NCBI GenBank assembly: GCA_036741795.1
Contig: DAINRO010000003.1
Location: 1 to 62,314, forward strand
Source of the DNA: DATKKM01 sp036741795
GTDB lineage: Bacteria; Chloroflexota; Dehalococcoidia; SM23-28-2; RBG-16-64-32
Direction of reading: 5' to 3'
Length of the DNA stretch: 62,314 nucleotides
A program made the translations under genes and the position numbers. Below, one piece after another: positions 33,118 through 42,600 of the stretch. Numbering within the stretch: the stretch's first letter is position 1; the number at the start of each line of letters is the position of its first letter. The notes below the pieces were generated by a model, which made no database searches, was not told the DNA's origin, and saw only the letters and a list, made by a program, of their open reading frames with translations.

Positions 33118-33840
33118 ATGGTTAGGCACTTAGAAACGATGCAGGAGTCACGGTTAGTCACCGATCTAGAAGCTCACCTCGGCATCGCCTTCACAGACCG
33201 CACCCTGCTCCAGCAGGCCATGTACCACCGCTCCTTCCTCAATGAGGCCGAAGAGGATGTCGAGTCGAACGAGCGCATGGAGTTCCTCGGCGACGCCGTC
33301 CTCGGACTCGTCGTCTCCGAGCGGCTCTTTCGCGATTACCCGCTGATGACGGAGGGTCAGCTCAGCCAGGTGCGCGCCATCCTCGTGCGCTGGGACGCCC
33401 TCGCCCGCGCGGCCGAGCGCATCGAACTCGGAGAATACCTCGTGCTTGGCAAAGGTGAGGAGATCTCCGGAGGACGGAAGCGGCCGTCCAACCTGGCTGG
33501 CGCATTCGAAGCCGTGATCGGGGCTGCGTACATTGACCAGGGATTCGGCTTCGCGCAAGAGCTTGTGCTCAACCTCCTCAAGCCCGACTTCGACGAAATA
33601 GCGGCACAAGGATTTTCGGCCGACAGCAAGTCAGAACTGCAGCACGTCGCCCAGGTGCGCTGGCACCAGATCCCCTCATACAGCCTCATCTCGGCTGAAG
33701 GCCCTGACCACGCGAAGCTTTTCACCGTCGAAGTGTCGGTCGGAGATGAGGTACTTGGACAAGGACAGGGGCGGAACAAGAAACAGGCGGAGTTAAACGC
33801 CGCGCGGCAGGCCCTCGAAACCCTATCGGCGACCGGGTAG
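33118..33840 (+). CDS. rnc: Ribonuclease III
   Basis: 240-residue dsRNA endonuclease for rRNA and mRNA processing. The signature NERMEFLGDAVLGLVVSE carries the catalytic Glu/Asp, with AGAFEAVIGAAYIDQGF for the second acidic pair. The C-terminal dsRBD is SKSELQHVAQVRWHQIPSY...GQGQGRNKKQAELNAARQAL. The frame is open upstream to 33040, but the predicted transcript begins near 33043, so I chose ATG 33118; ATG 33139 is also possible. It is followed 5 nt later by smc, a common rnc-smc-ftsY order. Confidence 0.94.
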   Translation: MVRHLETMQESRLVTDLEAHLGIAFTDRTLLQQAMYHRSFLNEAEEDVESNERMEFLGDAVLGLVVSERLFRDYPLMTEGQLSQVRAILVRWDALARAAERIELGEYLVLGKGEEISGGRKRPSNLAGAFEAVIGAAYIDQGFGFAQELVLNLLKPDFDEIAAQGFSADSKSELQHVAQVRWHQIPSYSLISAEGPDHAKLFTVEVSVGDEVLGQGQGRNKKQAELNAARQALETLSATG

Positions 33841-33845
33841 GTCGC

Positions 33846-36800
33846 GTGTATCTCAAAAGACTCGAACTCCAGGGATTCAAATCCTTCGCAGCCCATACAA
33901 CCTTTGATTTCGGGCAAGGACTTACGGCGATTGTCGGCCCCAACGGTTCGGGTAAATCCAACATCGCCGACGCCCTTCGCTGGGTCCTCGGCGAGCAGTC
34001 CACCAAGCTCATCCGCGCCAAGAAGCTGGACGACGTGATCTACGCCGGCTCCGAGAAGCGGGCCCGAGCCGACCGCGTCGAGGTCACGATGGTCCTCGAT
34101 AACAGCACGGGCTGGCTCCCCGTGGCCTCGCCCGAAGTGTCCATTACGCGTAGGGGTACCCGAAAGGGAGACAGTGACTACTTCCTGAACGGCCAGAAGG
34201 CCAAGCTCCGGGAGATACAAATTGTCCTCGCGACCGCTGAGGTCAGCCAGAACTCGTACGCCATAATCGGCCAGGGACTCGTCGAATCCATCCTCAACCT
34301 CAGGGCAGAGGAGCGGCGCGAACTCGTCGAAGAAGCAGCGGACATTCAGCGCTACCGGTTGAAGATCGAGGAGGCGGAGCACCGCCTTAAGCAGACCAAG
34401 GAGAACGTCGAGCGGGTCAAGCTCCTGATCAAGGAAATCGCGCCCCGGATGGCCGCCCTTGAACGCCAGGCCACACGGGCAGGTGAGCATGCCCGGCTGA
34501 CCCACATGCTCGAACAGTCCCTGCGCGAGTACTACGAACATCGCTGGAGCCAGGCCCAGGAAGCGGTGACAGTCGCCCGCGCCGCCCACGACCAGGCGCA
34601 GGCGGATTTCATTCAAGCCCGCGTCAATCTAGAAACCATCCAACGAGAGGTCGGTGAGGTAACGTCACGACTCGAGGAAATCCGGCGCCTCTCCGCTGCC
34701 TCCCAGGCGGACCGCAACCGCCTTGAAGAGCGCGTCCGTGACGCCGAGCGCCGGCTTGCCGTTGCAAAGGAGCGCGGGGCAATCCTCTCGACTCGCCTGG
34801 AAGAGCTTCGGGAAGAAGTAGCCTCGTCCGAGGTCGACTTCCAGCGTGCCGAATCGCTGTTGACGGACGGTGATGAGGAACGTGACCGCCTTCAGAAGGC
34901 CGTTGACGCAGCGCGGACCGCTGCCCAGGAGAAGCAGGCAGAGGTCACGAAGCTCGAGCAAGAGTTCCGCCAGGCCAACCTCCATGCCGACGATGCCGAA
35001 GCCCGTTCAAAGAGGCTGCTTGCGGTGGCCGCTGATATGAAGGCGCGTATCAAACGGCTGACCGATGCTGGCAGCCAACTGGACCGTGAGATCGACCGTC
35101 TGAACAACCGGCGCCGCTCCATCGTGAACCAGATGGCCGACCACGTGCGAGTTCTGAGGAGCTTGCGTTCCCAGGGCGAAGGCATGCTCACGGACGTTTC
35201 TCAGACCGGGCAGCGCCGTGAGAAGCTCGGCGTCGAAATCCAGAAGTTGCGCGAGTCTCTCGCCGCCGTCGAGGGCGAGCAGAATGCGAGGCGGGGAAAA
35301 CTCGAGGGGCTGGAAGCGCGCCTAAACGTCCTCAAGGAGGCCCAGGCGCAAACTGGCCCCGACGAGGACGGAGCGATCACTATCGAAGGGGCCGTGGGAA
35401 CAGCTTACGAACTCGTGCGAGTCCCTCGCGGCCTTGAGGAGGCGATTTCCGCAGCTCTCGCCGATCAGCTTGAGGGCTTCGTCTTCGAACGCCAGAACGA
35501 TGCGATCGCGGCAATCGAATCGCTGGTCAATCAGAACGGCCCGCGCGCCGTGGCAATTCCGATTGACGCGATGAAGTCGGTTTACCCCCTGAATCTAATG
35601 AAGGAAAAGGGCGTGGTTGGCGTGGCTTCTCAACTCGTGAAGTACAACGTCAAGTACGAGCGACTCATCAACTCCCTCCTCGGTCGCGTAATCGTAGTCC
35701 AGGACACGGCCACGGCTGTGCGCCTCATCAAACGCAAGCTCGGCACGATCGTCACCATGGACGGCATCGTGTTCGACCCGGCGGGCACCGTCGCCGGGGG
35801 GAGGGCAACCGGCGGCAAGACCTTCGCCCTCGCCTATGAACGCGACCTCGAGACGATCCCCAGGGAGATGGACAAGGTTTCGAAGGCGATTGACACCGGC
35901 GAGGCTGAGGTCGAGAGGATCAGGAGCGGTCTGCTCGAGGCTGAGACCGCTCTCGCCTCGCTCGGCCGAGAGTCGGATGCCGTCCTCCAGCAGCGGCTTC
36001 AGCTCCAGGACTCCCAGGCCGCCCGGCAGCAAAAGCTCGCCCAGTTGCGCGGTGAGATTCGCGGCATCATGGCCTCGATCGAAAACGCCCGCGAACAGCA
36101 GGCCTCGTATCAGCAACAGTCCCAGAACCTGGAAAGCGAGCGCACTGCCCTGCAGGAGGAGGCGCGCGAAGCTGGCGACACCGCCAAACATTTGGGCAAG
36201 GCCGACAACCTCTTCACCGCCCGCCAAAAGGCCGTTGCCCAGGCCGCCGAAGAAGCCATGAACGCCTTCGGACAGGCGGACGCCGAGCTGCGGTCACTGA
36301 GCATCCAGAAGGAAAACGCCCAGGCTTCGTTCGCCCGCATTAAGGCGCAGTGGGCGGCGCGTTCCGAGCAACTCAAGTCGGTCGAGGCAGAGTTGACGAA
36401 CATCGCCACCTCGCAGGAAGAGGACGAGGTTGAGCGAGAATCGGCTGAGAGCGCACTTAAGGAGCTACTCTCCACGATACAGCCGGACCACGAAGGCACA
36501 CACCACCTGGAGGCCCGCCAGGCTGACCTCAACAAACAGGTCACATCTGCTCAGCGCCGGATGTTTGAAGCCGAGCGCCTTACGCTCGAGACCGAATCAG
36601 AGGTGCGCCGCTGGGAGACAGAGATCGAGAACATGACTCACCGCATGGCCGAGGACGGCATGATCATGGAACCCGACGGTACGGTCCGGCCGGATCGTGC
36701 GGAGGCGGAGAGTTCGGCCGTAGATCTTCCGTACTGGCTGGCCGCAGAAGGCGAGGAAGGCCCGGGCGGCCTGCGACCCATCTCCGGCGGCGCCCTGATC

Positions 36801-37475
36801 GATCCGGACGCCATGGGTAAGGAAATAGACAGTCTTCGACACAAAATCCGGGCCCTCGGTCCAGTGAACGTCGAGGCCACTACCGACTACGAGTCGCTCA
36901 AGGACCGCCACGACTTCCTCGAAGGTCAGGTCGGGGACCTCGCGGCCGCCGAAGCGGCCCTCAAGCGCGCCATCGACGAGCTGACGGGCCTCATGAAGAA
37001 GAAGTTCCTCACGACGTTTGAGCAGGTCGCCAAGAACTTCGAGTCGAACTTCAAGACCTTCTTTGGTGGGGGTCACGCAAAGCTCAAGTTGACTGACCCG
37101 AAGCACCCGTGGGAAACCGGCGTCGAGATTGAGGCCAGGCCGCCCGGAAAGCGCACGCAAAGCCTCTCCCAACTCTCCGGCGGCGAAAAATCCCTCACGT
37201 CCGTTTCATTGCTCTTTGCGCTGCTCCAGGCTAATCCCGCTCCCTTCTGCGTGCTCGACGAGGTCGACGCGATGCTGGACGAGGCCAATGTCGGCCGCTT
37301 CGCCCAGGCAATCAAGGAACAATCGCAGCGCACGCAGTTCGTCGTTATCACCCACAACCGCCGTACGATCGAACAGGCAAACAACATCTACGGCATCTCA
37401 ATGGCAAACGATGCCGCCTCACGCGTACTCTCCATGCGCCTCGCTGATGTCTCGGCTGCTGTGATGGAGAATTAA
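33846..37475 (+). CDS. smc: Chromosome segregation protein SMC
   Basis: 1209-residue condensin ATPase. Walker A GPNGSGKSNIADALRWVLGE is near the N-terminus (about 33). Two long coiled coils (about 170-500 and 670-1000) flank the hinge (about 515-665, with ALADQLEGFVFE and GGRATGGKTFA). The C-terminus has the ABC signature LSGGEKSLTSVSLLFAL and Walker B CVLDEVDAMLDEANV. The GTG start at 33846 is 5 nt after the rnc stop. The partners ScpA/ScpB are not in the window. Confidence 0.97.
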   Translation: MYLKRLELQGFKSFAAHTTFDFGQGLTAIVGPNGSGKSNIADALRWVLGEQSTKLIRAKKLDDVIYAGSEKRARADRVEVTMVLDNSTGWLPVASPEVSITRRGTRKGDSDYFLNGQKAKLREIQIVLATAEVSQNSYAIIGQGLVESILNLRAEERRELVEEAADIQRYRLKIEEAEHRLKQTKENVERVKLLIKEIAPRMAALERQATRAGEHARLTHMLEQSLREYYEHRWSQAQEAVTVARAAHDQAQADFIQARVNLETIQREVGEVTSRLEEIRRLSAASQADRNRLEERVRDAERRLAVAKERGAILSTRLEELREEVASSEVDFQRAESLLTDGDEERDRLQKAVDAARTAAQEKQAEVTKLEQEFRQANLHADDAEARSKRLLAVAADMKARIKRLTDAGSQLDREIDRLNNRRRSIVNQMADHVRVLRSLRSQGEGMLTDVSQTGQRREKLGVEIQKLRESLAAVEGEQNARRGKLEGLEARLNVLKEAQAQTGPDEDGAITIEGAVGTAYELVRVPRGLEEAISAALADQLEGFVFERQNDAIAAIESLVNQNGPRAVAIPIDAMKSVYPLNLMKEKGVVGVASQLVKYNVKYERLINSLLGRVIVVQDTATAVRLIKRKLGTIVTMDGIVFDPAGTVAGGRATGGKTFALAYERDLETIPREMDKVSKAIDTGEAEVERIRSGLLEAETALASLGRESDAVLQQRLQLQDSQAARQQKLAQLRGEIRGIMASIENAREQQASYQQQSQNLESERTALQEEAREAGDTAKHLGKADNLFTARQKAVAQAAEEAMNAFGQADAELRSLSIQKENAQASFARIKAQWAARSEQLKSVEAELTNIATSQEEDEVERESAESALKELLSTIQPDHEGTHHLEARQADLNKQVTSAQRRMFEAERLTLETESEVRRWETEIENMTHRMAEDGMIMEPDGTVRPDRAEAESSAVDLPYWLAAEGEEGPGGLRPISGGALIDPDAMGKEIDSLRHKIRALGPVNVEATTDYESLKDRHDFLEGQVGDLAAAEAALKRAIDELTGLMKKKFLTTFEQVAKNFESNFKTFFGGGHAKLKLTDPKHPWETGVEIEARPPGKRTQSLSQLSGGEKSLTSVSLLFALLQANPAPFCVLDEVDAMLDEANVGRFAQAIKEQSQRTQFVVITHNRRTIEQANNIYGISMANDAASRVLSMRLADVSAAVMEN

Positions 37476-37496
37476 CGCTTCCCGGTAATATCGTCC

Positions 37497-37526
37497 TTGC
37501 TCACGCTGCTCGACGCCCCCTAACAT
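37497..37526 (+). promoter_or_regulatory. ftsY promoter (leaderless type)
   Basis: TTGCTC (37497-37502), 18-bp spacer, TAACAT (37521-37526), then only 6 nt to the ATG at 37533 with no Shine-Dalgarno sequence. It lies in the 57-bp smc-ftsY gap. Confidence 0.5.
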
Positions 37527-37532
37527 CGACCC

Positions 37533-38603
37533 ATGTCCCGCTTCTTCCGCCGCAAGAAGGACACCGATGTTGCCGACGAGGCTGGACCTCAGGTTGGGTC
37601 CGAGAACGCCGTAGCCGAATCCGCCGAAATCTCGACCGAGCCGGACACCTCCGTCGTCGACGAAACTGACGAGGCAGCCCACACCGTCGAGGAAGCGACC
37701 GAGCGTACCCGCAAGGGATTCTTTGGCCGTATCGGCGGGCTCTTCAAGCGCGGCGGCCTCGACGAAGAACTCTGGGACGAACTGGAAGAGACCCTGGTCC
37801 TCGCTGATACAGGCGTGCCAACGACGATGAAGATCATCGACGACGTCCGCCAGCGCGTCGATAAGGAGAAGATCAGCGACCCAGATGCTGCCCTTGTCGC
37901 TCTCAAAGAGGAGATGGTCCAGGTCCTGGACGTCGGTGAAAGCCGCGGCCAGATCTGGCATTCCGAGGGCGAACGCGAGACTCTCCCAAGACCGGCCGTA
38001 ATCCTCGTCGTCGGCGTAAACGGCACCGGCAAGACGACCAGCATCGGCAAGCTCGCCCACCAGTACAAAGCTCGCGGTCTCAGGGTGGTCCTCGCCGCCG
38101 CCGACACCTTCCGCGCCGCCGCCATCGAGCAGTTAAAGCACTGGGGAGAGGGCGCTGGGGTAGACGTGATCGCTCACCAACAGGGTGCCGACCCGGGAGC
38201 CGTCGTCTTTGACGCCATGGCCGCCGCCGAGAAACGCAACGCGGACATCCTTATCATCGACACGGCGGGCCGCTTGCACACGAAGGCGAACCTCATGGAG
38301 GAGCTGCGGAAGGTCAACCGCATCATTCAGCGGAGCGTGCCGGACGCGCCCCACGAGGTGATGCTCGTCCTCGATGCCGCGACCGGCCAGAACGCCATGC
38401 AGCAAGCGAAGTACTTCACGGAGGCCGTCAGTGTCACGGCCATCCTTCTCAGCAAACTCGACGGCACCGCAAAGGGCGGCGTCGTCTTCTCCGTCTGCGA
38501 CGAACTCGGCGTGCCGGTGCGCTTTGTTGGCACGGGCGAACGCCCGCAGGACCTCGCGCCCTTCGAGCCGAAGCAGTTCGTGGAAGCGCTATTCGCACCC
38601 TGA
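37533..38603 (+). CDS. ftsY: Signal recognition particle receptor FtsY
   Basis: 356-residue SRP GTPase that docks SRP-ribosome complexes at the membrane. An acidic N-terminal A domain (about 10-60) leads into the N domain. G1 is GVNGTGKTTSIGKLA, followed by DTFRAAAIEQLKHWGE, DTAGRLHTKANLMEEL, LDGTAKGGVV (TKxDG variant SKLDGTAKGG) and the closing motif FVGTGERPQDLAPFEPKQFVEALF. Third gene of rnc-smc-ftsY, possibly with its own leaderless promoter. Confidence 0.97.
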   Translation: MSRFFRRKKDTDVADEAGPQVGSENAVAESAEISTEPDTSVVDETDEAAHTVEEATERTRKGFFGRIGGLFKRGGLDEELWDELEETLVLADTGVPTTMKIIDDVRQRVDKEKISDPDAALVALKEEMVQVLDVGESRGQIWHSEGERETLPRPAVILVVGVNGTGKTTSIGKLAHQYKARGLRVVLAAADTFRAAAIEQLKHWGEGAGVDVIAHQQGADPGAVVFDAMAAAEKRNADILIIDTAGRLHTKANLMEELRKVNRIIQRSVPDAPHEVMLVLDAATGQNAMQQAKYFTEAVSVTAILLSKLDGTAKGGVVFSVCDELGVPVRFVGTGERPQDLAPFEPKQFVEALFAP

Positions 38604-38693
38604 TTCACCGCCCATTAAGCTTCACCCAGCCGACGGCGCCCTGTATGATTAGTGACGCTTCGCACAAACGATTTCTGAAGGAGCCCGTCGCGA

Positions 38694-39308
38694 GTGTTCT
38701 CACAGGCAAGCCATAACTCCCGCACCTCGGTCAGGGGGACCTCGGTCGGCGATGTTGGCGTCGCGAGTCGCACCGCTGAACTGATTTCCGACCTCAAGGC
38801 GGACGCCGCCGAGATGCTCAAGGGCCTCCACCGCATCCAGCATGAATTTGGCTACATCCCGGGGGAGGCAGTCGCTGTCCTCGCGGACCGGTTCAAGACC
38901 TCGCCGGCGATCGTTTTCGGAACAGTCGACTTCTATTCGGAGCTGCGCACGACGCCTCCCGCTGAAAAGGTGGTCGAGTGGTGCAGCGGGCCCGCTTGCC
39001 TCTTCAAGAATTCGTCCGGCATCCGCCGTGCCCTCCAAGCCCAATTGGGGTGTGAGATGAATGCAGCGTCCGCGGATGGGCAGTTCGAGTTGCGCCTGGT
39101 CCAGTGCGATGGCACGTGCAAACTGGCCCCGCAATTGCGCTATCGCGGCGCGTACATGGGCCCCATGACTGCCGCATCAGCCATCGAGTTCGCGCGCTCC
39201 CTCAAACCGGCCCCCGAACCGCCGATCGAGGAACCTGAATCCGACGGCGATGGCGAAGTCTCCACCGAAGCAGCACCGACCACGGGTGAGGAGCCTCAGA
39301 GCGAGTGA
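38694..39308 (+). CDS. NuoE-like [2Fe-2S] subunit of an NAD(P)H-oxidizing module
   Basis: 204 residues, thioredoxin-like ferredoxin of the complex I 24-kDa / hydrogenase diaphorase type. A helical N-terminal domain (LKGLHRIQHEFGYIPGEAV) precedes the cluster ligands C97-x4-C102 and C138-x3-C142, an intact CX4C...CX3C set. The C-terminal 40 residues are acidic and Pro-rich. GTG 38694 follows GAAGGAG. Its stop overlaps the start of the NuoF-like gene. No other nuo gene is present, so it is not part of a full complex I operon here. Confidence 0.9.
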   Translation: MFSQASHNSRTSVRGTSVGDVGVASRTAELISDLKADAAEMLKGLHRIQHEFGYIPGEAVAVLADRFKTSPAIVFGTVDFYSELRTTPPAEKVVEWCSGPACLFKNSSGIRRALQAQLGCEMNAASADGQFELRLVQCDGTCKLAPQLRYRGAYMGPMTAASAIEFARSLKPAPEPPIEEPESDGDGEVSTEAAPTTGEEPQSE

Positions 39309-41152
39309 CCACCTATGCCGAACTCCGCGCGTCGGCCGGCGAAAGCTGGAGGGTGATCGCCGATCCACAGCGTCCGTTGATCAAAGTCGGGATCGCTACA
39401 TGCTCCTCAGTGGTAGGGGCGAACGAGACCCTCGCCGCCTTGAACGGAGCGGCGGCAGACGGAAATTTCGATGTGATGACTGTCGGGTGCATTGGCGCCT
39501 GCTATGCAGAGCCGACGGTAGAAGTGCATGTTCGCGGCCAGTCGCCCGTCCTTTACGGCAACGTCACTGTGGACCGCGTTTCGCCACTAATCGATGCTGT
39601 CCAGCAGGGCACCGTGACCGACTTCGCAATCGCCGTAGTCGGCAGCGAGGGACGTGGCGACGTCCCGCCGCTGGCGAGGCTGCCGTTTTTCGCTAAACAA
39701 ACTCGCCGCCTCATGGCCCAGTGCGGTGAGACGGACCCCGAGAACATCGACCACTACATCGCCAATGGCGGCTACGAAGGGCTCGATAAAGCCCTCCGCA
39801 TGGACAAGGAAGCGATCATCAAGGAGCTTCTGGACTCCGGTCTATGGGGGCGCGGCGGGGCAGCCTTCCCAACAGGCCGCAAGTGGGACTTCCTGCGCAC
39901 ATCCGACCGCCATCCGAAGTACATTGTCTGCAACGCCGACGAAGGAGACCCGGGAGCCTTCGTCAACCGGAACCTGATGGAGAGCGACCCAGGGCTCATC
40001 GTTGAAGGATGCATTATCGCCGGCTTCGCGAGCGACGCCGACCGAGCCTACATCTACATCCGGGACGAGTATCCGATCCCGGTCGACCGTGTCCAGAAGG
40101 CCGTGGAACAGGCCTACGAGAGGGGGTTGGCCGGGAGGGACATTCTGGGAAGCGGCTTCGACTTTGAAGTCGAGGTAGTGCGCGGCGCGGGGAGCTACGT
40201 CTGCGGTGACGAGACAGGCCTCCTCAGCTCACTGGAGGACCGCCGCGGGATGCCCAAGATCAAGCCTCCCTTCCCGGCTCAGGCCGGCGCCTTCGCTCAG
40301 CCATCCAACATCAACAACGTCGAATCCTATGCCAACGCCCCGATGATCTTGCGAAACGGAGCCGCCTGGTGGGCCTCGGTTGGCACTGAGCGCAACCGCG
40401 GCACCAAGATGTTCTCCCTGTCCGGCAAAATCGAGCGGGTGGGCATCGTTGAGGTGCCCCTTGGCACACCAACGCGGGAAGTAATCGAAATCCTCGGCGG
40501 CGGCATCCCCGATGGCAAGCAGCTCAAGGCCATCCAATCCGGCGGTCCGCTTTCTGGGGTAATCCCCGCCAGCGAAGTGGATATCCCTCTTGAGCCGGAG
40601 TACTACCGCGAACGCGGCACGCTGATGGGCGGGGGTGGCCTCGTCGTCATGGACGAAGACGACTGCGTCGTTGACCTCTGCATTTACTTCGAATGGTTCG
40701 CCGAGGACGAGTCGTGTGGACGCTGCACAACGTGCTTCGCCGGGACGAGGCGCGCCGTGGAGATCCTGAAGCGGATCGCCAGCGGCCGCGGCCGCGAAGC
40801 TGACCTCGAACTGTTGAAGCTCCTCGGAACCGTCGCCCAGAACGCTAACTGCTTTCACGGCCAGGGCGCCCCCACCGTTGTCAATTCGATGTTCCGCTGG
40901 TTCGAGGATGAGCTCCTCGAGCACGTTCAACGCAAGCGCTGTCCGGCTCGGAGATGCGCCGGCCTCATCCGCTACGAAGTCGTTCACCAGACCGACACGC
41001 TGCAGGCTGCGGAAGCCATTTGTCCCACAACAGCCATTGTCAAAGACGACGCTGGACAATATCGGATCGATCAACAGAAATGTGTTAAATGCGATGCCTG
41101 CCGCGAGGTGTCCCCCTACGCCATAACGATTGTTGACGAGTACGCCAGCTAA
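39305..41152 (+). CDS. NuoF/HndC-like flavoprotein with [2Fe-2S] and degenerate ferredoxin domains
   Basis: 615 residues. The N-terminal thioredoxin-like [2Fe-2S] part has C33, C62 and C66; a linker leads to the NuoF core with the FMN/NAD(H) site (GLWGRGGAAFPTGRKW, CNADEGDPGAFVNR, YICGDE-like YVCGDETGLLSSLE). The N3-type [4Fe-4S] motif is ESCGRCTTC...NCFHG. The C-terminal ferredoxin domain keeps only C573, C593, C596 and C599. This architecture matches HoxF/HndC/FdsB diaphorase subunits that pair with a hydrogenase or formate dehydrogenase, not complex I NuoF. The GTG start at 39305 overlaps the previous stop (GTGA). The catalytic partner is not in the window. Confidence 0.9.
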   Translation: MTTYAELRASAGESWRVIADPQRPLIKVGIATCSSVVGANETLAALNGAAADGNFDVMTVGCIGACYAEPTVEVHVRGQSPVLYGNVTVDRVSPLIDAVQQGTVTDFAIAVVGSEGRGDVPPLARLPFFAKQTRRLMAQCGETDPENIDHYIANGGYEGLDKALRMDKEAIIKELLDSGLWGRGGAAFPTGRKWDFLRTSDRHPKYIVCNADEGDPGAFVNRNLMESDPGLIVEGCIIAGFASDADRAYIYIRDEYPIPVDRVQKAVEQAYERGLAGRDILGSGFDFEVEVVRGAGSYVCGDETGLLSSLEDRRGMPKIKPPFPAQAGAFAQPSNINNVESYANAPMILRNGAAWWASVGTERNRGTKMFSLSGKIERVGIVEVPLGTPTREVIEILGGGIPDGKQLKAIQSGGPLSGVIPASEVDIPLEPEYYRERGTLMGGGGLVVMDEDDCVVDLCIYFEWFAEDESCGRCTTCFAGTRRAVEILKRIASGRGREADLELLKLLGTVAQNANCFHGQGAPTVVNSMFRWFEDELLEHVQRKRCPARRCAGLIRYEVVHQTDTLQAAEAICPTTAIVKDDAGQYRIDQQKCVKCDACREVSPYAITIVDEYAS

Positions 41153-41261
41153 CCTCGGCGCCCTTCTTGACAATTGCCCTCCGACAATTCAATAATCCGC
41201 GCACGCACGCCCCGATCAGGCTCGCGGCATAACGAGTCCAGTGCGTGCAGGGGGAGGGTTC

Positions 41262-42350
41262 TTGACTTCACGCGTGAACAGCCACGCGCTGTCCGCCGGT
41301 GCGCCGGACTTGTCCACACAGGCACCACGCACAGGCGACGTACGCACCCGGGAAGAGCAGTTCCGTGTTCTCATGGAAATGATTCCAACCGGGGCCTTCG
41401 TGTGGAACGCCGGTGAGACTATTTACGTCAACGCCGCAGCGGAGCGGCTGACCGGCTACTCGCACGAAGAACTTCTCACGCTGAGTCCCTGGGATCTCGT
41501 CCACCCTGATTCCGCTCCCTATCTTTTGGAACAGCAGGACCGATCGCTCCGCGGCGAATCCATCCCTCGGGAGTACGAGTTGAAGATCGTCCGCAAAGAC
41601 GGTTCTGTTCGCTGGATGCTTATGACATTGGACCGCATGCTCCTCACCGAGCGTGACGATCTCTGGATCGGCACATCGTCCGACATCACGGACAGAAAAT
41701 TGGCCGAGGAAGCTGTGCGAAGGAGCGAAAGCCGTTACCGCATCCTCTATGAGGACAACCCGGCGATGTATTTCACCGTGGCCACGGATGGCACCGTCCT
41801 CGAGGTGAACGACTTCGGAGCCTCGCAGTTGGGCTACGCGCGCCACCATCTCATCGGTCGGTCCGTCCTCGACGTCTTCCATCCCGAAGACAGGCCCAGT
41901 CTCAAGAGGCAGATGCGGGCCCTGCTCACGAACCCCGGAGAAACTGCGATCTGGCAATTCCGCAAGATCAAGCGCGACGGCACGGTTATCTGGGTCGAGG
42001 AACTGGCGCGTACCACGCAGGACGCCGAGGGAAACACCGTCGTCCTCGTCGTATGTGAGGACGTCAGCGAGCGCCGGAGACTGGAAGAGGAACTGGTGGC
42101 CTTGCGTGAGGACCTGGATCGCAAGGCCGAGAAGGCAACGGAACGGGGCAGTCCCTACAACCTGAGCTTTCGAGAACTCACTGTTCTTCACCTCATCGTT
42201 GATGGGAAGTCGGACAAGGAGATCGGTTCCATCCTGGGGATAACCCGTCTCACCGCCAGCAAGCACGTCGCCCGGATCCTGAGGAAGCTCAAGGCCGGAT
42301 CTCGCACCCTCGCCGGCGTCAAAGCAGTACGCGAGGGCCTCGTCGAATAG
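41262..42350 (+). CDS. PAS-PAS-LuxR-type transcriptional regulator
   Basis: One-component regulator of about 362 residues. Two PAS/PAC units follow one another (REEQFRVLMEMIPTGAFVWN...; RYRILYEDNPAMYFTV...), each with a PAC tail (RKDGSVRWM; KRDGTVIWV). A short coiled coil leads to a LuxR helix-turn-helix (LSFRELTVLHLIVDGKSDKE then GITRLTASKHVARIL). No kinase, receiver or membrane segment is present, so it senses a cytosolic ligand or redox signal. I prefer TTG 41262, just after GGGGGAGGG; GTG 41241 in the same frame is the alternative. Confidence 0.85.
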   Translation: MTSRVNSHALSAGAPDLSTQAPRTGDVRTREEQFRVLMEMIPTGAFVWNAGETIYVNAAAERLTGYSHEELLTLSPWDLVHPDSAPYLLEQQDRSLRGESIPREYELKIVRKDGSVRWMLMTLDRMLLTERDDLWIGTSSDITDRKLAEEAVRRSESRYRILYEDNPAMYFTVATDGTVLEVNDFGASQLGYARHHLIGRSVLDVFHPEDRPSLKRQMRALLTNPGETAIWQFRKIKRDGTVIWVEELARTTQDAEGNTVVLVVCEDVSERRRLEEELVALREDLDRKAEKATERGSPYNLSFRELTVLHLIVDGKSDKEIGSILGITRLTASKHVARILRKLKAGSRTLAGVKAVREGLVE

Positions 42351-42489
42351 CCTTTACCTAACAATCGGTACGTCATTCCCATTGACACCTCGCGCGACTG
42401 GAATCAGCATCGGAAGTGGCGACGAGATTCAAGCTTGCCGCACCCTCCCTGGCCACTGGGGCGAGAGCCCCCCGCACCGCCCCGGTGGC

Positions 42490-42600
42490 CCGCTGCGAAA
42501 GGGATCTACCAAGCAGGCGGCGTCCGCCACCGGGGAAGGCGCGACTGCGGCCCTCATGGTGCGCGACTACCTCCGGAAACTTTCGGCAAAGGCCGCCTGA
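42490..42600 (+). pseudogene. C-terminal relic of a thioredoxin-reductase-like gene
   Basis: Reading frame 1 in this otherwise gene-free 357-bp gap (42351-42707) encodes PLRKGSTKQAASATGEGATA followed by ALMVRDYLRKL and a stop. This is the C-terminal signature of thioredoxin reductases (RKGSTKQ-ASA-GEG-TAALM-R-YL). No FAD or NAD fold precedes it and no start codon is convincing, so I call a truncated remnant. A short expressed protein from an upstream TTG (42382) cannot be excluded. The rest of the gap holds a DnaA-like TTGTCCACA (42605-42613) and the mutS promoter. Confidence 0.6.

Noticed and set aside
33357..34616. A 419-codon open frame antisense to rnc and smc
   Set aside because: It is the reverse frame of two well-identified genes, with no recognisable domain and composition driven by GC-rich codons.
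41268..42266. A 332-codon open frame antisense to the PAS-LuxR gene
   Set aside because: Shadow of a gene with clear PAS and HTH motifs; no independent evidence.
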